A DNA stretch of 64,000 bases from Closterium sp. NIES-65 (lineage: Eukaryota; Streptophyta; Zygnematophyceae; Desmidiales; Closteriaceae): contig CANXME010002149.1 in the NCBI GenBank assembly GCA_948144175.1, positions 2,894,001 through 2,958,000 of the forward strand, read 5' to 3'. This document shows positions 20,060-31,410 of the stretch, one piece after another (the stretch's first letter is position 1; each line of letters starts with the position of its first letter). The notes below the pieces were generated by a model that had not been told where the DNA came from, searched no databases, and saw nothing but the letters and a program-made list of their open reading frames with translations. Made by a program: the position numbers and the translations under genes.

Positions 20060-22295
20060 CTACTCCTCGTCAGACTCGGGCTCTTGGCAGTTGTTGCCAA
20101 AGAATCCGTCGGCGATGATGCCGTCGTCTACATCCACTTCCGCCGTCAGCTGGCTCCGCCTGTGCGCCATGGCGAGGTGGTCCTCACTGCCGTCAAGCGC
20201 GTTGCTAATGCCGTAGGTGAGGAAGGCGCGCTTGACGAGGTCGGAGGGTACTGCTTTCCAGGCTTGTGAAATCCATCGAAGGACCACTTCTGGGGGGGGC
20301 TTCTTCAGATTCCCTGCACCGCAACACAGACACCCGGGAAAGCCGTGTCAGCATCCAAGGGTGAAAGGGGGATAAACATGCGTGTTTAACGGAAACAACG
20401 TACCTGCAGCTGTCAGTTGCTCTTGGCCCTAATCCTCAAACCACTTCTGGTACTGCTGACGAACAGATGCTTTGAAGCTCTTGTTGATGGAGACGTCGAG
20501 CGGTTGAACCTCACCCGTACAACCCGACGGGATGACAGCAGGCACGCAGTTGATCTCGCGGAGCTTCTCCTTCACCCCCTCGGTAAGGTGGCCGCGGTAG
20601 GAATCCAGCACGAGCATGGAGCTCTTCGCACACTTGCCAAATCGGGGCTTCAAGAAGGGCTTGACACACTCCTCAAGCCAGCGGATGACGCCTTCTGCGT
20701 TCATCCACCCGTTCTCGTGGCAAGCCACGACCACATCTGCACACACAAATGGCACTTAAACTGTTAGCGCGGCATGAGAAAGAATAAGATACGGTAAGAC
20801 AACGGCAATTGCTACTTATTACCAGGAGGAAAGTTGCCCTTCGGCCGCGTCTTCCGCTTGAAAAATATCCACGGCTTGAGCTTCGCCCCGTCCGCCGTGC
20901 ACGCCAGCATAACGGTCACACGCTCCTTCTGGTAACCTGCACTCCGGATGGGCACCGACCGTACGCCCGTTTGATCCACGGTCGTGGTGGCGGGCATCTC
21001 CAGCTAGAGCGGCGTCTGGTCAGCGTTGAGGATCCAGCAGGTCTCGATGCCGCGCGCGCGACGCATGTCTCAGACAAAACGCCAGAATTTCTGGCATTGC
21101 TCCGCAAGATCTGTGAGACGGGGGAAAAGCGGGCGGGATAGACGGCAGTTTAGTAAGTGAACCTGAAACTTAGACATAAAAGTAGGGGGCGTAATCTTAC
21201 GAGCGGCTGTTTTCTGAGCAACCCGCGTCTTCATGCGGACGCTCAGATTCCACCGCTTCCGAAACCGCTCCGACCATCTCTGACTCCCGCTCCACTTGTC
21301 GTCCGGGTAGAGGGTCTTCATGAACTCCCTCGACCACTCCCGCAGACGGCCGACCGACACGGCGGTTCCTTTGCGGCGCCAGTCCAGGAGCCGCTCGTAC
21401 ACCTTCAACTCCATGGGGCGGTACCACGAGGCCCGCCCGCGACCGTGCATGCGCTTCCGCCCGGAGTGTGCTTCTTTGAGAAACCCCGCTGCCACCTTCC
21501 AGTTGGCGAGACACTTCCGGTGAATCCCATACTCCCGAGCTAGTGCGCGCACCGACTTCGCCACATCCAGCATCGCGACGTACTTCAACTTCTCCGCAGC
21601 GGTGTAGCCTTTGCGCTTGTGATCGCTGATCTTGTGCCTGGGAGAGGGGGGGCAGCATCACGGTTCTGGGTAGACGGGTAAGGTCACTTGCGTTTAGCTG
21701 GTGGAAAGGAAGGTATCGGCAGTTCCTCGGGGAGCCCGTCACGTGACCAGTACTCGACACCGTCGTCGTCGTCGCCACCAGGTACGCCCTCAGGAAACAC
21801 ATCCTCTGCGGTGCCGCCCTGCGCGCCACCTTCCTCAGCCTCGTCGCCGTCAGCACGGCTCGCTTCCTCGTCCTCAGCCACGTTGTCGTCAGCTCCGAGT
21901 GCAGATTCGTCCCACGTGGTGCAATCATCGGGCCGGCCCCAACGTGGTCCAGGGTAAGGTGCGCCGGGTACCTTAACATCTGGGGCCTTGTTGCTTTCCG
22001 GTTCCTCCAGCCACTCGTTGAACGCAGTCGGATGCAGGAGCGTGAGCACGGGCGGATCCCCTGTGTATTGAGGAGATCCCAGAATCAGAGGAGACGGAGG
22101 AACAGGAGGAGCAGGAGGCACAGGCGGCAAAGGAGGAGCAGGAGGAGCAGGCGGCGCAGGAGGCGCTGGAGGCTGTGGTGGCTCTGGTGGTTCAGCTGGG
22201 ACACGGGAGTACCATCCGTCGGCGTCGACTACAAAGGCAGGCCTACGCGCGGGCTTCTTCTTGAACATAAAGTATGTGCCTGAGAATTCCGCCAT
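20060..22295 (-). pseudogene. pogo-like transposase (DDE_1 with CENP-B-type DNA-binding domains), five exons, three in-frame stops
   Basis: Proposed exons are 22295-21688, 21637-21201, 21110-20823, 20736-20404 and 20313-20060, with GT-AG introns of 50, 90, 86 and 90 bp. They total 1920 nt, exactly 640 codons ending in TAG. The N-terminus has a proline-rich stretch (about 35-70), an acidic segment, and basic residues PPAKRK at the first splice. Exon 2 encodes a psq-like helix-turn-helix (GYTAAEKLKYVAML, about 212-250) and a second CENP-B-type segment (WSERFRKRWNLSVRMKT). The catalytic triad is Asp379 (NADQTP), Asp489 (VLDSYRGH) and Asp525 (VQPLDVSINK), with 35 residues between the last two. 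In-frame stops at TGA 21072, TAG 21006 and TAG 20431 probably replace Arg, Trp and Trp. The family cuts and pastes DNA at TA sites in the nucleus. This copy is probably inactive. Confidence 0.85.
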
Positions 22296-22840
22296 GGCTG
22301 TCACAGCCAGGCGGGCGAAAACAAGAATCGGACAAACAAAACTGAATCAATCGAGTGTTGAAATGAAAGATTAGCGGGGACCCCTTCTGAGTTGCGGCTT
22401 GGGGTCCTCATCGGGGATAGACGGGTGCCCCCCTGCCTGAACCCAGAGAGGAGGGTATCGCGGCACGAATCTGCTGCGCTGGCAAGGAGATTCCACCCCC
22501 TTGTAGATGGTTCGGGTGTAATGTTACACCCTGGCAGCGCATGACGTTCCTATTGGGCCGCACGTCATCGCTGGCAGGTGCGTTGCTCCAAGACAGGTTC
22601 TGTGCGGTGGGAAATCGAGTCGCGGCAATTTCGCCAGAATTTCATGCACGATCCCATGCGCAACGTACACAGTTGTGTTCGTCTTATTGTGGGCTTCACT
22701 TTAATACTTCGAAAAACAAAATTGGAATTTGACATTTTATAAGCGCCGGCGCTTATGGCCGTTCCTCAATTACAAGCGCCACCCATAAGAAATCATTACT
22801 TATTATAAGCGCATATGCGCTTATATCCGGGGCCAGACGG
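22296..22840 (-). other. 5' flank of the transposase gene and right transposon end
   Basis: No gene. GGTGTAA-TG-TTACACC (22515-22530) is an inverted repeat that could bind a protein. The 34-bp subterminal repeat (22751-22784) and the terminal inverted repeat follow, the latter preceded by ATAAGCGCATATGCGCTTAT, itself a palindrome. The transposase promoter should lie here, but no core element is clear. Confidence 0.5.
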
Positions 22841-22842
22841 TA

Positions 22843-25800
22843 CGGTAGGTACAAGACCTATCAGAGTACAGAAGCGCTGATGGTCACAAGGCGCAAGTGC
22901 CTTGGTGAAGATATCAGCAGTGTTGGCCTCAGAGGCCACGTAAGCAAGACGCAGCTGACCGCGCTGCTGCAGCTCACGAGCAAGGAAGTAGCAAAGAGCG
23001 ATGTGCTTTGTTCTGTGCTCCAGTCTGTGCTCCCGACACAAGGCCAGCATAGCCTTGTTGTCTACGTACAGAATTGGAGGAGAACGAGGCGACTCTCCTA
23101 GGTCAGTCAGCAGGTAGGTGAGCCAGCGAAGCGTGCAGCCGTGCAGCCCCTCAGCCACACAGCTGGAGCCGAGAACAGAAGACGAGCGGGTAGACAGCCA
23201 CGAAACAGAGCCGGAGCCAAGGCTGAAGGTGTAACCCTGTGACGACCGCTGCGTAGCCTGGTCGTCAGCCCAAGAAGCGTCTGCGTGACCAGTGAGGACC
23301 ACTGGACTCCGCCCTCCAAGCACTAGCCCCATGCCTGACGTACTGCACAAGTAGCGCTTCACCCTCTTCACTGCAGCCATGTGCTCTGGTCTGTGTCTCC
23401 CAGGAGCAACATAGCGTGCGAGAATGCTAAGAGGGTATGCAAGGTCAGGTCGAGTGCAGGTCATCAGGTACATGAGGCAGCCAACAAGCTCTGGGTACGG
23501 GCCACTCGACTCTACGGACTCATCCGAAGGCAGAGCTCAGAGCGAGTGGCGAGTAGACAGAGGAGTGGCCTGAGGCGAGGAGTACGTAAAGCCGAAGCGC
23601 TGAAGGACCTGCTGCACCATGTGTGACTGAGTCAGGGTAATGGTGCGCTGTGCTCTATCCCGGGTGATCTGCAAGCCAAGGTAGCTGCGCAGTTCACCCA
23701 GGTCTGTGCACGTGGGTCTCTTCTGCAGCTCGGACTTCACGTGGGCGAGTCCAGCAGTGTCAGCTGTGGCAAATACCAAGTCGTCGACGTACACGAGGAT
23801 GTAGAACGGCGGCAAAGAAGTGTCGGTGCGCAGAAACAGCGACGGGTCGGCAGTAGAAGGAGCAAACCCAAGAGCCGCAAGTGTAGTCCTCAGTGTGTCG
23901 TGCCACTCACGAGGTGCCTGGCGGAGACCGTAGACTGGCCGCCGGAGGCTCCACTGGGTACCAGGAGGAAAAGACCCCGTGAAGCCAGGTGGGCGGCGCA
24001 GCCAGATCTCCTCGTGCAGGCTGCCCTGCAAGAAAGCAGTGCTGAAGTCAAGAGAGTGAAGCTCTTAGTCACGGTGAGCGGCTATGTGCAGCAGTACACG
24101 AAGAGTGGTCATCTTCGGGGTGGTAGAGAAGGTCTGAAAGTAGTCAACTCCCTGCCGCTGACTGAAGCCACGAGCCACGTAGCGCGCCTTGAAGACAGGC
24201 GGAGAACCCGGCGGCCGCTTCACCCTGAAAATCCACATGCCACTGACGATGTTCGCCCCAGGAGGGGGAACCTCGTTGACGTAGGTGCCTGTGGACTTCC
24301 AGGAAGCCATCTCTGCATCCATGGCTGCCTGCTAGTGAGAGGAGTAGGGACCTCTATCGCCTCCGCGTAAGAGCGCGGAGTCGGGATGTCTGGTGCATCC
24401 GGGTCTCCCTCAGGGGCAAGCAGCATGGACACGAGATGAGTTGAAGCAGCAGCAAAGCACTGGAACTCCTCCTGCCTGTCCTCAAGGACGTCCGTGCCAA
24501 GGGCACACTCACCCCCGACGGACGGAGGACAGACAGACGCAGACCAAGCGACAAGACTAGTAGCGTAGTCTAGGCGACAGCGAGCAGCGAAGTCGACAAG
24601 CTCAAAAACTAAGGCAGACGCAGCAGCGGACTCAAAGGAAGGGTCAGTGACGACAGTAGCAAGGAGACGCGTGACAGTAGGACTGGCAGCACGAAGGGAG
24701 TCCGACTCCGAGTCAGCAAGAACAGGAAGAGAGGACTCAGGAGGAGAAGGCAAAGGGGCATGCAACGGAGCAGTGGAGGGACGCAGAGACACTGACGCGA
24801 ACCACGACTACTAGTGCGAGCAGCACGGAAAGGCGACGCAGGACGAGACGCAGGCTCACGACGCTCAGCAAGACCTCCAGTAGGACCTTCGTAGGGAGAA
24901 GGAGCAGGCAGAGGAGAGGTAGGCTGTAACTGTGACTCGGACTGGACAGGCGGTGGACACTCTAAGGGAGGCGCCGGACTAGCAGAGGGCGGAAGACCAA
25001 GAACCTGCTCAAGGAGCGGAACGAAGTACGGCCGCGGCCGCTCAGCACCACCAGCACCAGAAGGGACAGCACCAGCACCCCGAACGACAGCACCAGCGCC
25101 AGCAGCACCCCCAGCTCCAGCAGCGCCAACTCCAGTACCCTCAGAGGCACCAGCACCAGAGGCACCCTCAACGCCAACACCCCCAGCAGCTCCAGCTCCA
25201 GCCGGACCACCAGAAGACGCAGCGGGTCCAGCTCCAGCACCCTCAGTAGCATCGACGCCCGCAGCACCACCAGCTCCAGTACGAGAAGCACCCGCAGGCC
25301 CAGCATCTCCAGTACTCCCAGTACGAGCACCTCCGGGACCCGCGACACCAGCACCCTCAGCAGCAGCAGAACCTCCAGCACCCGCAGCACCTCTAGCTCC
25401 AGCAGCTCGCCTCTAGCGCCGGGCAAACCACTCACGCAGCTCCTGTGGAGAGAGTAGCTCTCGCCGGGACGAAGCACCCGAAGAACCTCCAGGCCCAGCA
25501 CCGCCAGACGCCACACGAGCAGGTCTAGTACCCTGAGACTCCGCACCCCCAGACGCAGCACCCCCAGGCTCAGCACCCCCAGACGCAGCACCCCCAGGCG
25601 TAGCACCCCCAGGTTCAGCACCCCCAGGCGCAGCACCCCCAGGCGCAGCACCCCCAGAGTCAGCACCCCCAGGCTCAGCACCCCCAGACCCAGCACCCGC
25701 ATGCTCAGCACCCCTAGCAGCACCAGAGTCAACAGCTACCTCGACAGGGTCGACTGCGTCTACCTGAGACACACCTGAGGGGGCAGGACCCTGAGGGGGG

Positions 25801-28765
25801 AGGGGGTTTACCGGAGGGGGACCTGGCGTAAGGAAGAGCGGCAGGGGGGGGAGGGACGCAGTGCGGTAGGAAAAGAGACGGTAAGTAGAGAACCAACTCG
25901 TCAAAGGTGACGTCCTGGGAGGACAGAACACGGCGCGAGGTGGGGTGGTAGAACTGCCAGCCCGGCGCGTCAGGGGGGAAGCCAAGGAAGACGCAGGGAA
26001 CAGCACGAGGGGACAGCTTGTCCGCAGACAAGTCGCGGACAAACGCCCGAGATCCCCAGACACGGAACACAGACGCGTCGCCAACCTTCCCCGTCCACAG
26101 CGAAGCTGGGGAGGTCTCCGGCATGGAGACCCAGGGCTAAAGGTTGATCTGATGCGCCGCGTACCGAATCGCAAACGACCACAGAAAATGGGGGGCAGCT
26201 GTATGGACCATGGACGTACGAGCGACGTCCATGACCATGCCAATGCGGCGCTCAGCAATCCCATTTTGCTGCGGAGAGTCCGGAAGCATGAAGGTCTGGC
26301 GGATGCCTCGTGCACGATAGAAGGCTCGCAGAAGGTCAGAGGAGAACTCTCCGCCTCTCTCAGAGTGCAGACGCAGAACAGGAAAGTCCGAGCCGAAACT
26401 CTCTCTTAGCTGGAGACGAGCTGCGCGGATCCAGGCGATCAACACCTCAGTGACCCCACCCTTGCTGCGCAAGGGGAAGACTGCGGTGTAACGCGAGTAG
26501 TCGTCAACCACCAGCAGGAAGTAACGCTCGTGACCCTGTCCACGGACGCGGGCTGGGCCCCACACGTCCATGTGAAGCGTCTGCAGCGGAGCCTCTGTCG
26601 GAGGAAACTAGGAGGAGTGAGGAGCAGCGCGCTGCCGCCCCTCGACGCAGGGAACGCAGGTGGGGGCAGGCCCCGGAGGAAGCGGACGGAGGGACCGGGG
26701 GAGACCAAAGACAAGGACACGGGAGGCCATGCCTCGAAGACGAGGCAGGGAGGGGTGACCAAGGCGGTGGAACAAGAGGAGAGTCTAGTGAGACAGGAGA
26801 CGACACAAGCAGGGGGCAGATTCAGGACCATACCTGGACGCCGCAGCAAACACCTGACCTGACGCGGCTACCTGAGCAGACTCGGCGACCGGAGGAGACT
26901 CAGTAGTCAGTGTGTACAGGCTCGACCCCGGCTGACGGGTAAACGTGGCCAAGTGACGACCCGTCCGAGCACAGGTACAGTGGGTCACTCGCTGTCTCGC
27001 AAGAGTGAACTGGTGAACCCCTCCATCCTGGAGGTCAGCACCACTCACCAATTTCGTAGAGAACGAGGGAAGGTAAAGACCTGACAGGGTGCCAGAAGGG
27101 GCCGCCGGACACAGTAGAACAGTGGAGAAGTGGGCAAGGACAGGACCCCCAGAGGGGTCTGCCAGGGAGAGTGCCACTGGCCGACTAAGCGGCGTAAGCA
27201 TGGTGCGGTCTCGAAAAAAGGAGCGGGAAGCACCCGAGTCAAGGGTGAAGATGTGGGTGGCTGAAGCCGACGCGGTACCTGAGAGCGCAGACTCACCAGC
27301 ACCTGGGGCAGCAGGCTCACTGGCACCTAGAGCAACAGCCTCACCAGCACCTAGAGCAGCAGCCTCAATGCCCGGGTCAGGCAGAAAACACCGGTAACAG
27401 TCACCCTCATCACTAATAGTCACAGCATACATGGCACCAAGAATAGCATCATAGTCAAGATCAAAGATCGGAACACCCGCCCTAAACAGCTCGCCCCAGC
27501 GAGGGATCTCAGCAGCGTCAGGGAACTGATGACGCCAAGCATCCGTCAGGCGGCCGAAGCAGCGCTGGGTGGAGTGCGGACCCCCACACTGCTCACCCGC
27601 GCGGTCACCGGTACGTAGAATGTAGGTACAGGGGCCAGCACCCCCACCCCGCTGACGAGCTGTGTACCACTCACGAAGCTGCTGGGGGGAAGGGGTCTCA
27701 CGAGTGCGCTGCTGCTGCTGCTGCTGGCGCTGACCACCACCGGAGCCGACCCTCTGCATAGCGCCGCCCCGACCAGCTCCACCTCCGCCGCCGCTACCTC
27801 CACCACCGCCTCCACCTCCGCCACCTCCGCCCGCACCGCCACCACCGCCGCCTCCTCTGCCTCCACTGCCGTCACTAGCGCCCAAACCCCCGCCACCACT
27901 TCTACTGCCACCCTCACCCCCTCCTCCGCCTCCACCGACGCCTCCACCGCCCCCTCCAGCTCCTCCAGCGCCCTTGCCCCCCTTGCCCTTGCCTGAGCGG
28001 CGTCTCCTGCTAGGGGCAGACGCCGCGCCAACCGACTCAAGACCAACGAGGTCGGCCGCAGCAGCAGAGGCAACAGAGGGCAAGAGGGGGGAGGTGGAGC
28101 ACCCCTCAAAGATAGGGGTACGAGGGTCACCACGAGAGGCTCCTACAACGACTATACTCTTCTCTGCTGCTAGGAGGCGCTCCTCGAGGAGGTGAACGGT
28201 GAGAGTGGTGGGGCAAACAGATTGGAAGTGGTCCCTGACCGAGCGAAGGGTGTCAGGGAGCCGGGTGACTATGTAGTAAAGGGTGATGTACATAGGGGGG
28301 GGGGTTCTTGGCGCACAACTCAGCAGGAAGCACAGCGCGGTAGCGAATGTCACTAGTGCGAAGGTGTGTAATGAGGTCAGCGACTGTGGGAAAAGCGGCG
28401 AGGTCAGGGAAGAGGAACGGCAGTATGAGGCGGCTAAGAGCAGCAATGGCAGGGGAAGAGTAGCGTGCAACTACAGCGTCGTACAAGGTCTGAGCACTCT
28501 TGTACTGACTAAAATGCGCGCGCTCAGCGGTCGGTAAGTGGCGGCGCACAGCAAGGCGGGCAGCAGCATCGCGCGTGGCCCACTGTGAGCGAACAATGGC
28601 GTCAGCATCAGCAGCAGGGGCAGGAGAGGCACCTGAAGTGAGGTCAAACAGGGAGAGACCGTCTGCCCTATCACACTATAGGAAAAGCTGCAGATCATCT
28701 ACCCAGACCTCAAAGTCAACAGCCCGACCCTAAGCGTCAAAGGTGAGAACACTGGGGGTGGCCAT
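22843..28765 (-). pseudogene. copia gag-pol of element 3, many stops and frameshifts
   Basis: The ATG is at 28765. Stops in the reconstructed reading: TAG 28732 (Glu in siblings), TAG 28678 (Gln), TAG 26787 (Glu), TAG 26610 (Gln), TAG 26139 (His), TAG 25415 (Trp), TAG 24334 (Trp), TAA 24067 (Tyr) and TGA 23539 (Ser). Frameshifts occur near 28291, 25886, 24800 (about 35 bp deleted) and 24351. Visible domains are Gag, a glycine-rich tract, the C-X13-C-X3-H-X4-C motif (27630-27570), protease DSGA (near 27240), pre-integrase and integrase with its first Asp in MDVWGP. The alanine/glycine-rich linker, reverse transcriptase with YVDD (near 23790) and RNase H follow. A small deletion near 23150 damages the SSCEAEIYA segment of RNase H. 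The pogo element cuts the last few codons. Confidence 0.92.
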
Positions 28766-29774
28766 GACAGCAGCAGACAGGCAGTGAGCACAGCGGGGTA
28801 GGGCAGTGCAGTGGTAGAGGCGTTGTGCTTACCAGGCAAGTGAGGCGGTCCGAGGCAGGCCGGCAGGGACAGGGCCACTACTGCGGTGACGGCGGCGTCT
28901 CGGCTGCGGCGGCCCGGCGGCTCGGCGGCTCGGCGGCTCGACGGCTCGGCAGCTCGGTGGCTCGGCGGCTTGGCGGTTCGGCGGCTCGGCGGCTCAGCGG
29001 CTCGGCAGCGAAGGCAGCTCGGCGGGGCCGTGAAGGGCGGCGTTGCTGCCGCGAAGGAGCGGCGACGGGGCCGCTGAAGGGCGGCGACGAGGCCGCCGAA
29101 AGGGGCGGCGACGAGGCCGAGTAGGGGCGGCGACGGGGACGCGGAAAGGGGCGGCGACGGGGCCACGGAAAGGGGCGGCGACGGGGCCGCTGAAGGGCGA
29201 CGACGGGGCCGCTGAAGGGCGGCGACGAAGCCGCTAAGAGGCGGCGTCGGGGGCGCTGAAAGGGCGGCGACGGGGCCGTTGAGAGGGCGGCGACGGGGCC
29301 GCTGAAAGGGCGGCGACGGGGCCGCTGAAAGGGCGGCGATAGGGCCGCTAAAAGGGCGGCGACGGGGCCGCTGAAAGGGCGGCGACGGGGCCGCTGAGAG
29401 GGCGGCGACGGGGCCGCTAAGAGGGCGACGTCGGGGCCGCTGAAAGGGCGGCGACGGGGCCGCTGAAAGGGGGAGTCGGCGACGGGGCCGCGGAAGGACG
29501 GCAACGGGGCCGGAAGGGGCGGCGACGGGGCTGTCAAGGGCAGCAACGAGGCCGGTAGGGGCGGCGACGGGGCCGCTAAGGGCGGCGTGACGGGCCGCTA
29601 AGGAGGGCGCGACGGGGCCGCCAAGGAGTGCGCTACGGGGCCGCTAAGGAGGGCGCGACGGGGCCGCTAAGGGCAGAACACTAGGCGCTCCTCGGGCAGG
29701 GGACAACGCGCGCCCCGGGCAGAAAAAAAAAAATTTCGATCTTGGTGGGCCCTAGGACAGTTCCGACTGGGGAA
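28766..29774 (-). repeat. leader of element 3 with a 23-bp minisatellite
   Basis: A 23-bp unit built on GGCGGCGACGGGGCCGCTGA fills about 29030-29560, with GCGGCTCGGCGGCTCG-type repeats closer to gag (28910-29020). The A/T tract at 29724-29737 lies near the conserved GGGCCC and stem-loop at the primer site. No gene is supported. Confidence 0.75.
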
Positions 29775-29788
29775 CCTGCTCGATACCA
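29775..29788 (-). promoter_or_regulatory. primer binding site of element 3
   Basis: The minus strand reads TGGTATCGAGCAGG immediately after the LTR end, followed by GTTCC...GGAAC, the short form of the conserved stem-loop. Confidence 0.75.
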
Positions 29789-29889
29789 TGAGAAACTTAG
29801 AATGAGAATGAATGAACTAAGGAATGAAAGTGATACAGATGTATCTAACCCGCTACAGCCTACACAGGCTAGATCATATAAGTTTGACA
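29789..29889 (-). repeat. 5' LTR of element 3 (101 bp)
   Basis: In LTR orientation it starts TGTCAAACTTATATG and ends AGTTTCTCA. It is shorter than the other LTRs because the GGTATCCCATAGGG block and the telo-box are missing. Confidence 0.8.
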
Positions 29890-30378
29890 AAAAATGGTGT
29901 ACATGAATGATGACGGAGTTTCGATTTCAGGGTCAACCCCGATACAACACTGACTCGTCAGTGTCTGCAAACACAAAACACTGAAAATTCAGTGTTCTAC
30001 AAAATAAAACACTGATCCATCAGGGCAGGGCCTCAGATGTCAGGAATTTTACCCTGAATTCCTGAAGTTTGACCCTTGTTTTTCATTGCGTCCCTGATGG
30101 ATCAGCCTTTTTTGTAGAACCCCAGGGCCTCAGTAGTTATTTTTGAGGTTCTGAGGTTCCAAGGTTTCAGCTCCCCCCTTTGCTGGCCACAATGTAGATC
30201 CACACAATCTTCACAAGTGTCGGTGCCAACGAAATTTCGGCAGAGTTTCCCCTTAGCGGAAGTCACATCCAACCTCCAGAACTCCACTTAGGCATGCCCA
30301 CAGGCCATGGTGGGTCTACGAGGGTCTTCACACTTCAGTAGACTCCTCATAGGGTCCTTAATCAGCTCTGATACTACT
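29890..30378 (-). other. AT-richer region with a hairpin cluster; likely interior of another LTR element
   Basis: Short palindromes lie at 29947-29964 and 29978-29995, with related inverted repeats at 30009-30024, 30038-30063 and 30092-30106. A 61-codon minus frame (30287-30102, starting MEFWRLDVTSAKGK) has no domain I recognise. At 30358-30375 the minus strand reads TAGTATCAGAGCTGATTAAG, a primer-site-like sequence next to an LTR-like end, so this may be the leader of a different minus-strand LTR element. Confidence 0.45.
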
Positions 30379-30958
30379 TGTTAGAGACTAAGGACGGAGT
30401 CTATGAAGATTAGGTGCCTAAATTTCTCAAAATCGTTGGTCCCTATTTCTGGACAGAATAGTTGCGCTCACAAGAAACGCCGTCGACGAAACGTGCACAC
30501 TCAAAACTTCACTAAACTCATATATGCTGTAGCCCTACTCCATGGCTACAATTCCAAAGTTTAAACGTATCAATAGGTGAAGTAAATCCGACTTATCAAT
30601 TTCGGCGCACAAGGGGGTATGCTGCCATAAGAACTTAACTTAATCACAAAGTTCACACAAGTTCACACAAGAGAATTGGAGTAGCACTAAACCAGGTGGA
30701 ACAGATGAGGAGGACGAGAGAGAAGGTCCCAAGAGAGTCCCCAACCAAGGAAACCCCATGCCATACAATTCCCTTCCCCATAGGCAACCCAACTTTGACC
30801 TTTGTCACTATCCCAACCTCCACAATCCACCTCAACCCAACTTGGCCACACTTGCCAACCTGGTTTGGTTTCTCCCAACCATTTGGCAGCAACTACAGTA
30901 GAAAAGACGAATTTCTCAACCCCAAAAAGTCTGTACCCCATATTGAGTCAACCCCACA
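30379..30958 (-). repeat. probable degenerate LTR of an unrelated element
   Basis: On the minus strand the segment ends CTCTAACA, the common plant copia LTR end, then AG and a TAGTATCAGAGC primer-like site. Its start is uncertain; TGTGGGGTTGAC at 30958 is a candidate because satellite begins right after it. The composition is AT-richer than the copia family around it. No gene is visible. Confidence 0.4.
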
Positions 30959-31410
30959 AAATAGCGTGTGCAAAATCACAAGAACAAGGGCCTAGCGTGT
31001 GCAAAATTGCAAGAACAAGGGCCTAGCGTGTGCAAAATAACAAGAACAAGGGCCTAGCTTGTGCAAAATTTCGAAAACAAGGGCCTAGCGCGTGCAAAAT
31101 TGCAAGAACAAGGGCCTAGCGTGTGCAAAATTTCAAGAACAAGGGCCTAGCATGTGCAAAATAGTAAGAACAAAGGCCTAGCGTATGCAAAATTGTAAGA
31201 ACAAGGGCCTAGCGAGTGTAAAATTGCAAGAGCAAGGGCCTAGCGTGTGCAAAAGAGCAAGAACAAGGGCCAAGCGTGTGCAAAATTGCAACAACAAGGG
31301 CCTAGCGTGTGCAAACTTTCAAGAACAAGCGCCTAGCGTGTGCAAAATTTCAAGAACAAGGGCCAAGCGTGTGCAAAATAGCGAGAAGAAGGGCCTTGCG
31401 TGTGCAAAAT
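30959..31410. repeat. 31-bp satellite, block 1
   Basis: About 14-15 tandem units containing GTGTGCAAAATTGCAAG and AAGGGCCTAGC, with variants ATAGCAAG, ATTTCAAG and CCAAGC. It abuts the degenerate LTR on the left. On the right it joins directly to element 4 inside pol, at CAAAATGGCGACAGCG. Confidence 0.93.

Larger units (their letters stand above)
19797..22840 (-). mobile_element. pogo/Tc1-mariner-type DNA transposon (3044 bp)
   Basis: The terminal inverted repeats are CCGTATGGCCCCGGATATAG on the left and, reversed, CCGTCTGGCCCCGGATATAA on the right; 22 of the first 24 bases match. TA sits just outside each end (19795-19796 and 22841-22842), as expected for this superfamily. A 34-bp subterminal repeat occurs in direct orientation at 19862-19895 and 22751-22784 (30 of 34 identical). 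The interior holds one intron-bearing transposase gene on the minus strand. The right flank is copia element 3. The left flank was later occupied by copia element 2. Confidence 0.9.
22843..29889 (-). mobile_element. Ty1/copia element 3, old and truncated at its 3' end
   Basis: The minus strand carries a 5' LTR (29789-29889), primer site, leader, and gag-pol from 28765 to the pogo insertion at 22842. The 3' UTR and 3' LTR are missing from this side of the transposon, and the other side does not contain them within the window. It has more frameshifts than the other copies, consistent with being the oldest copia here. Confidence 0.9.
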
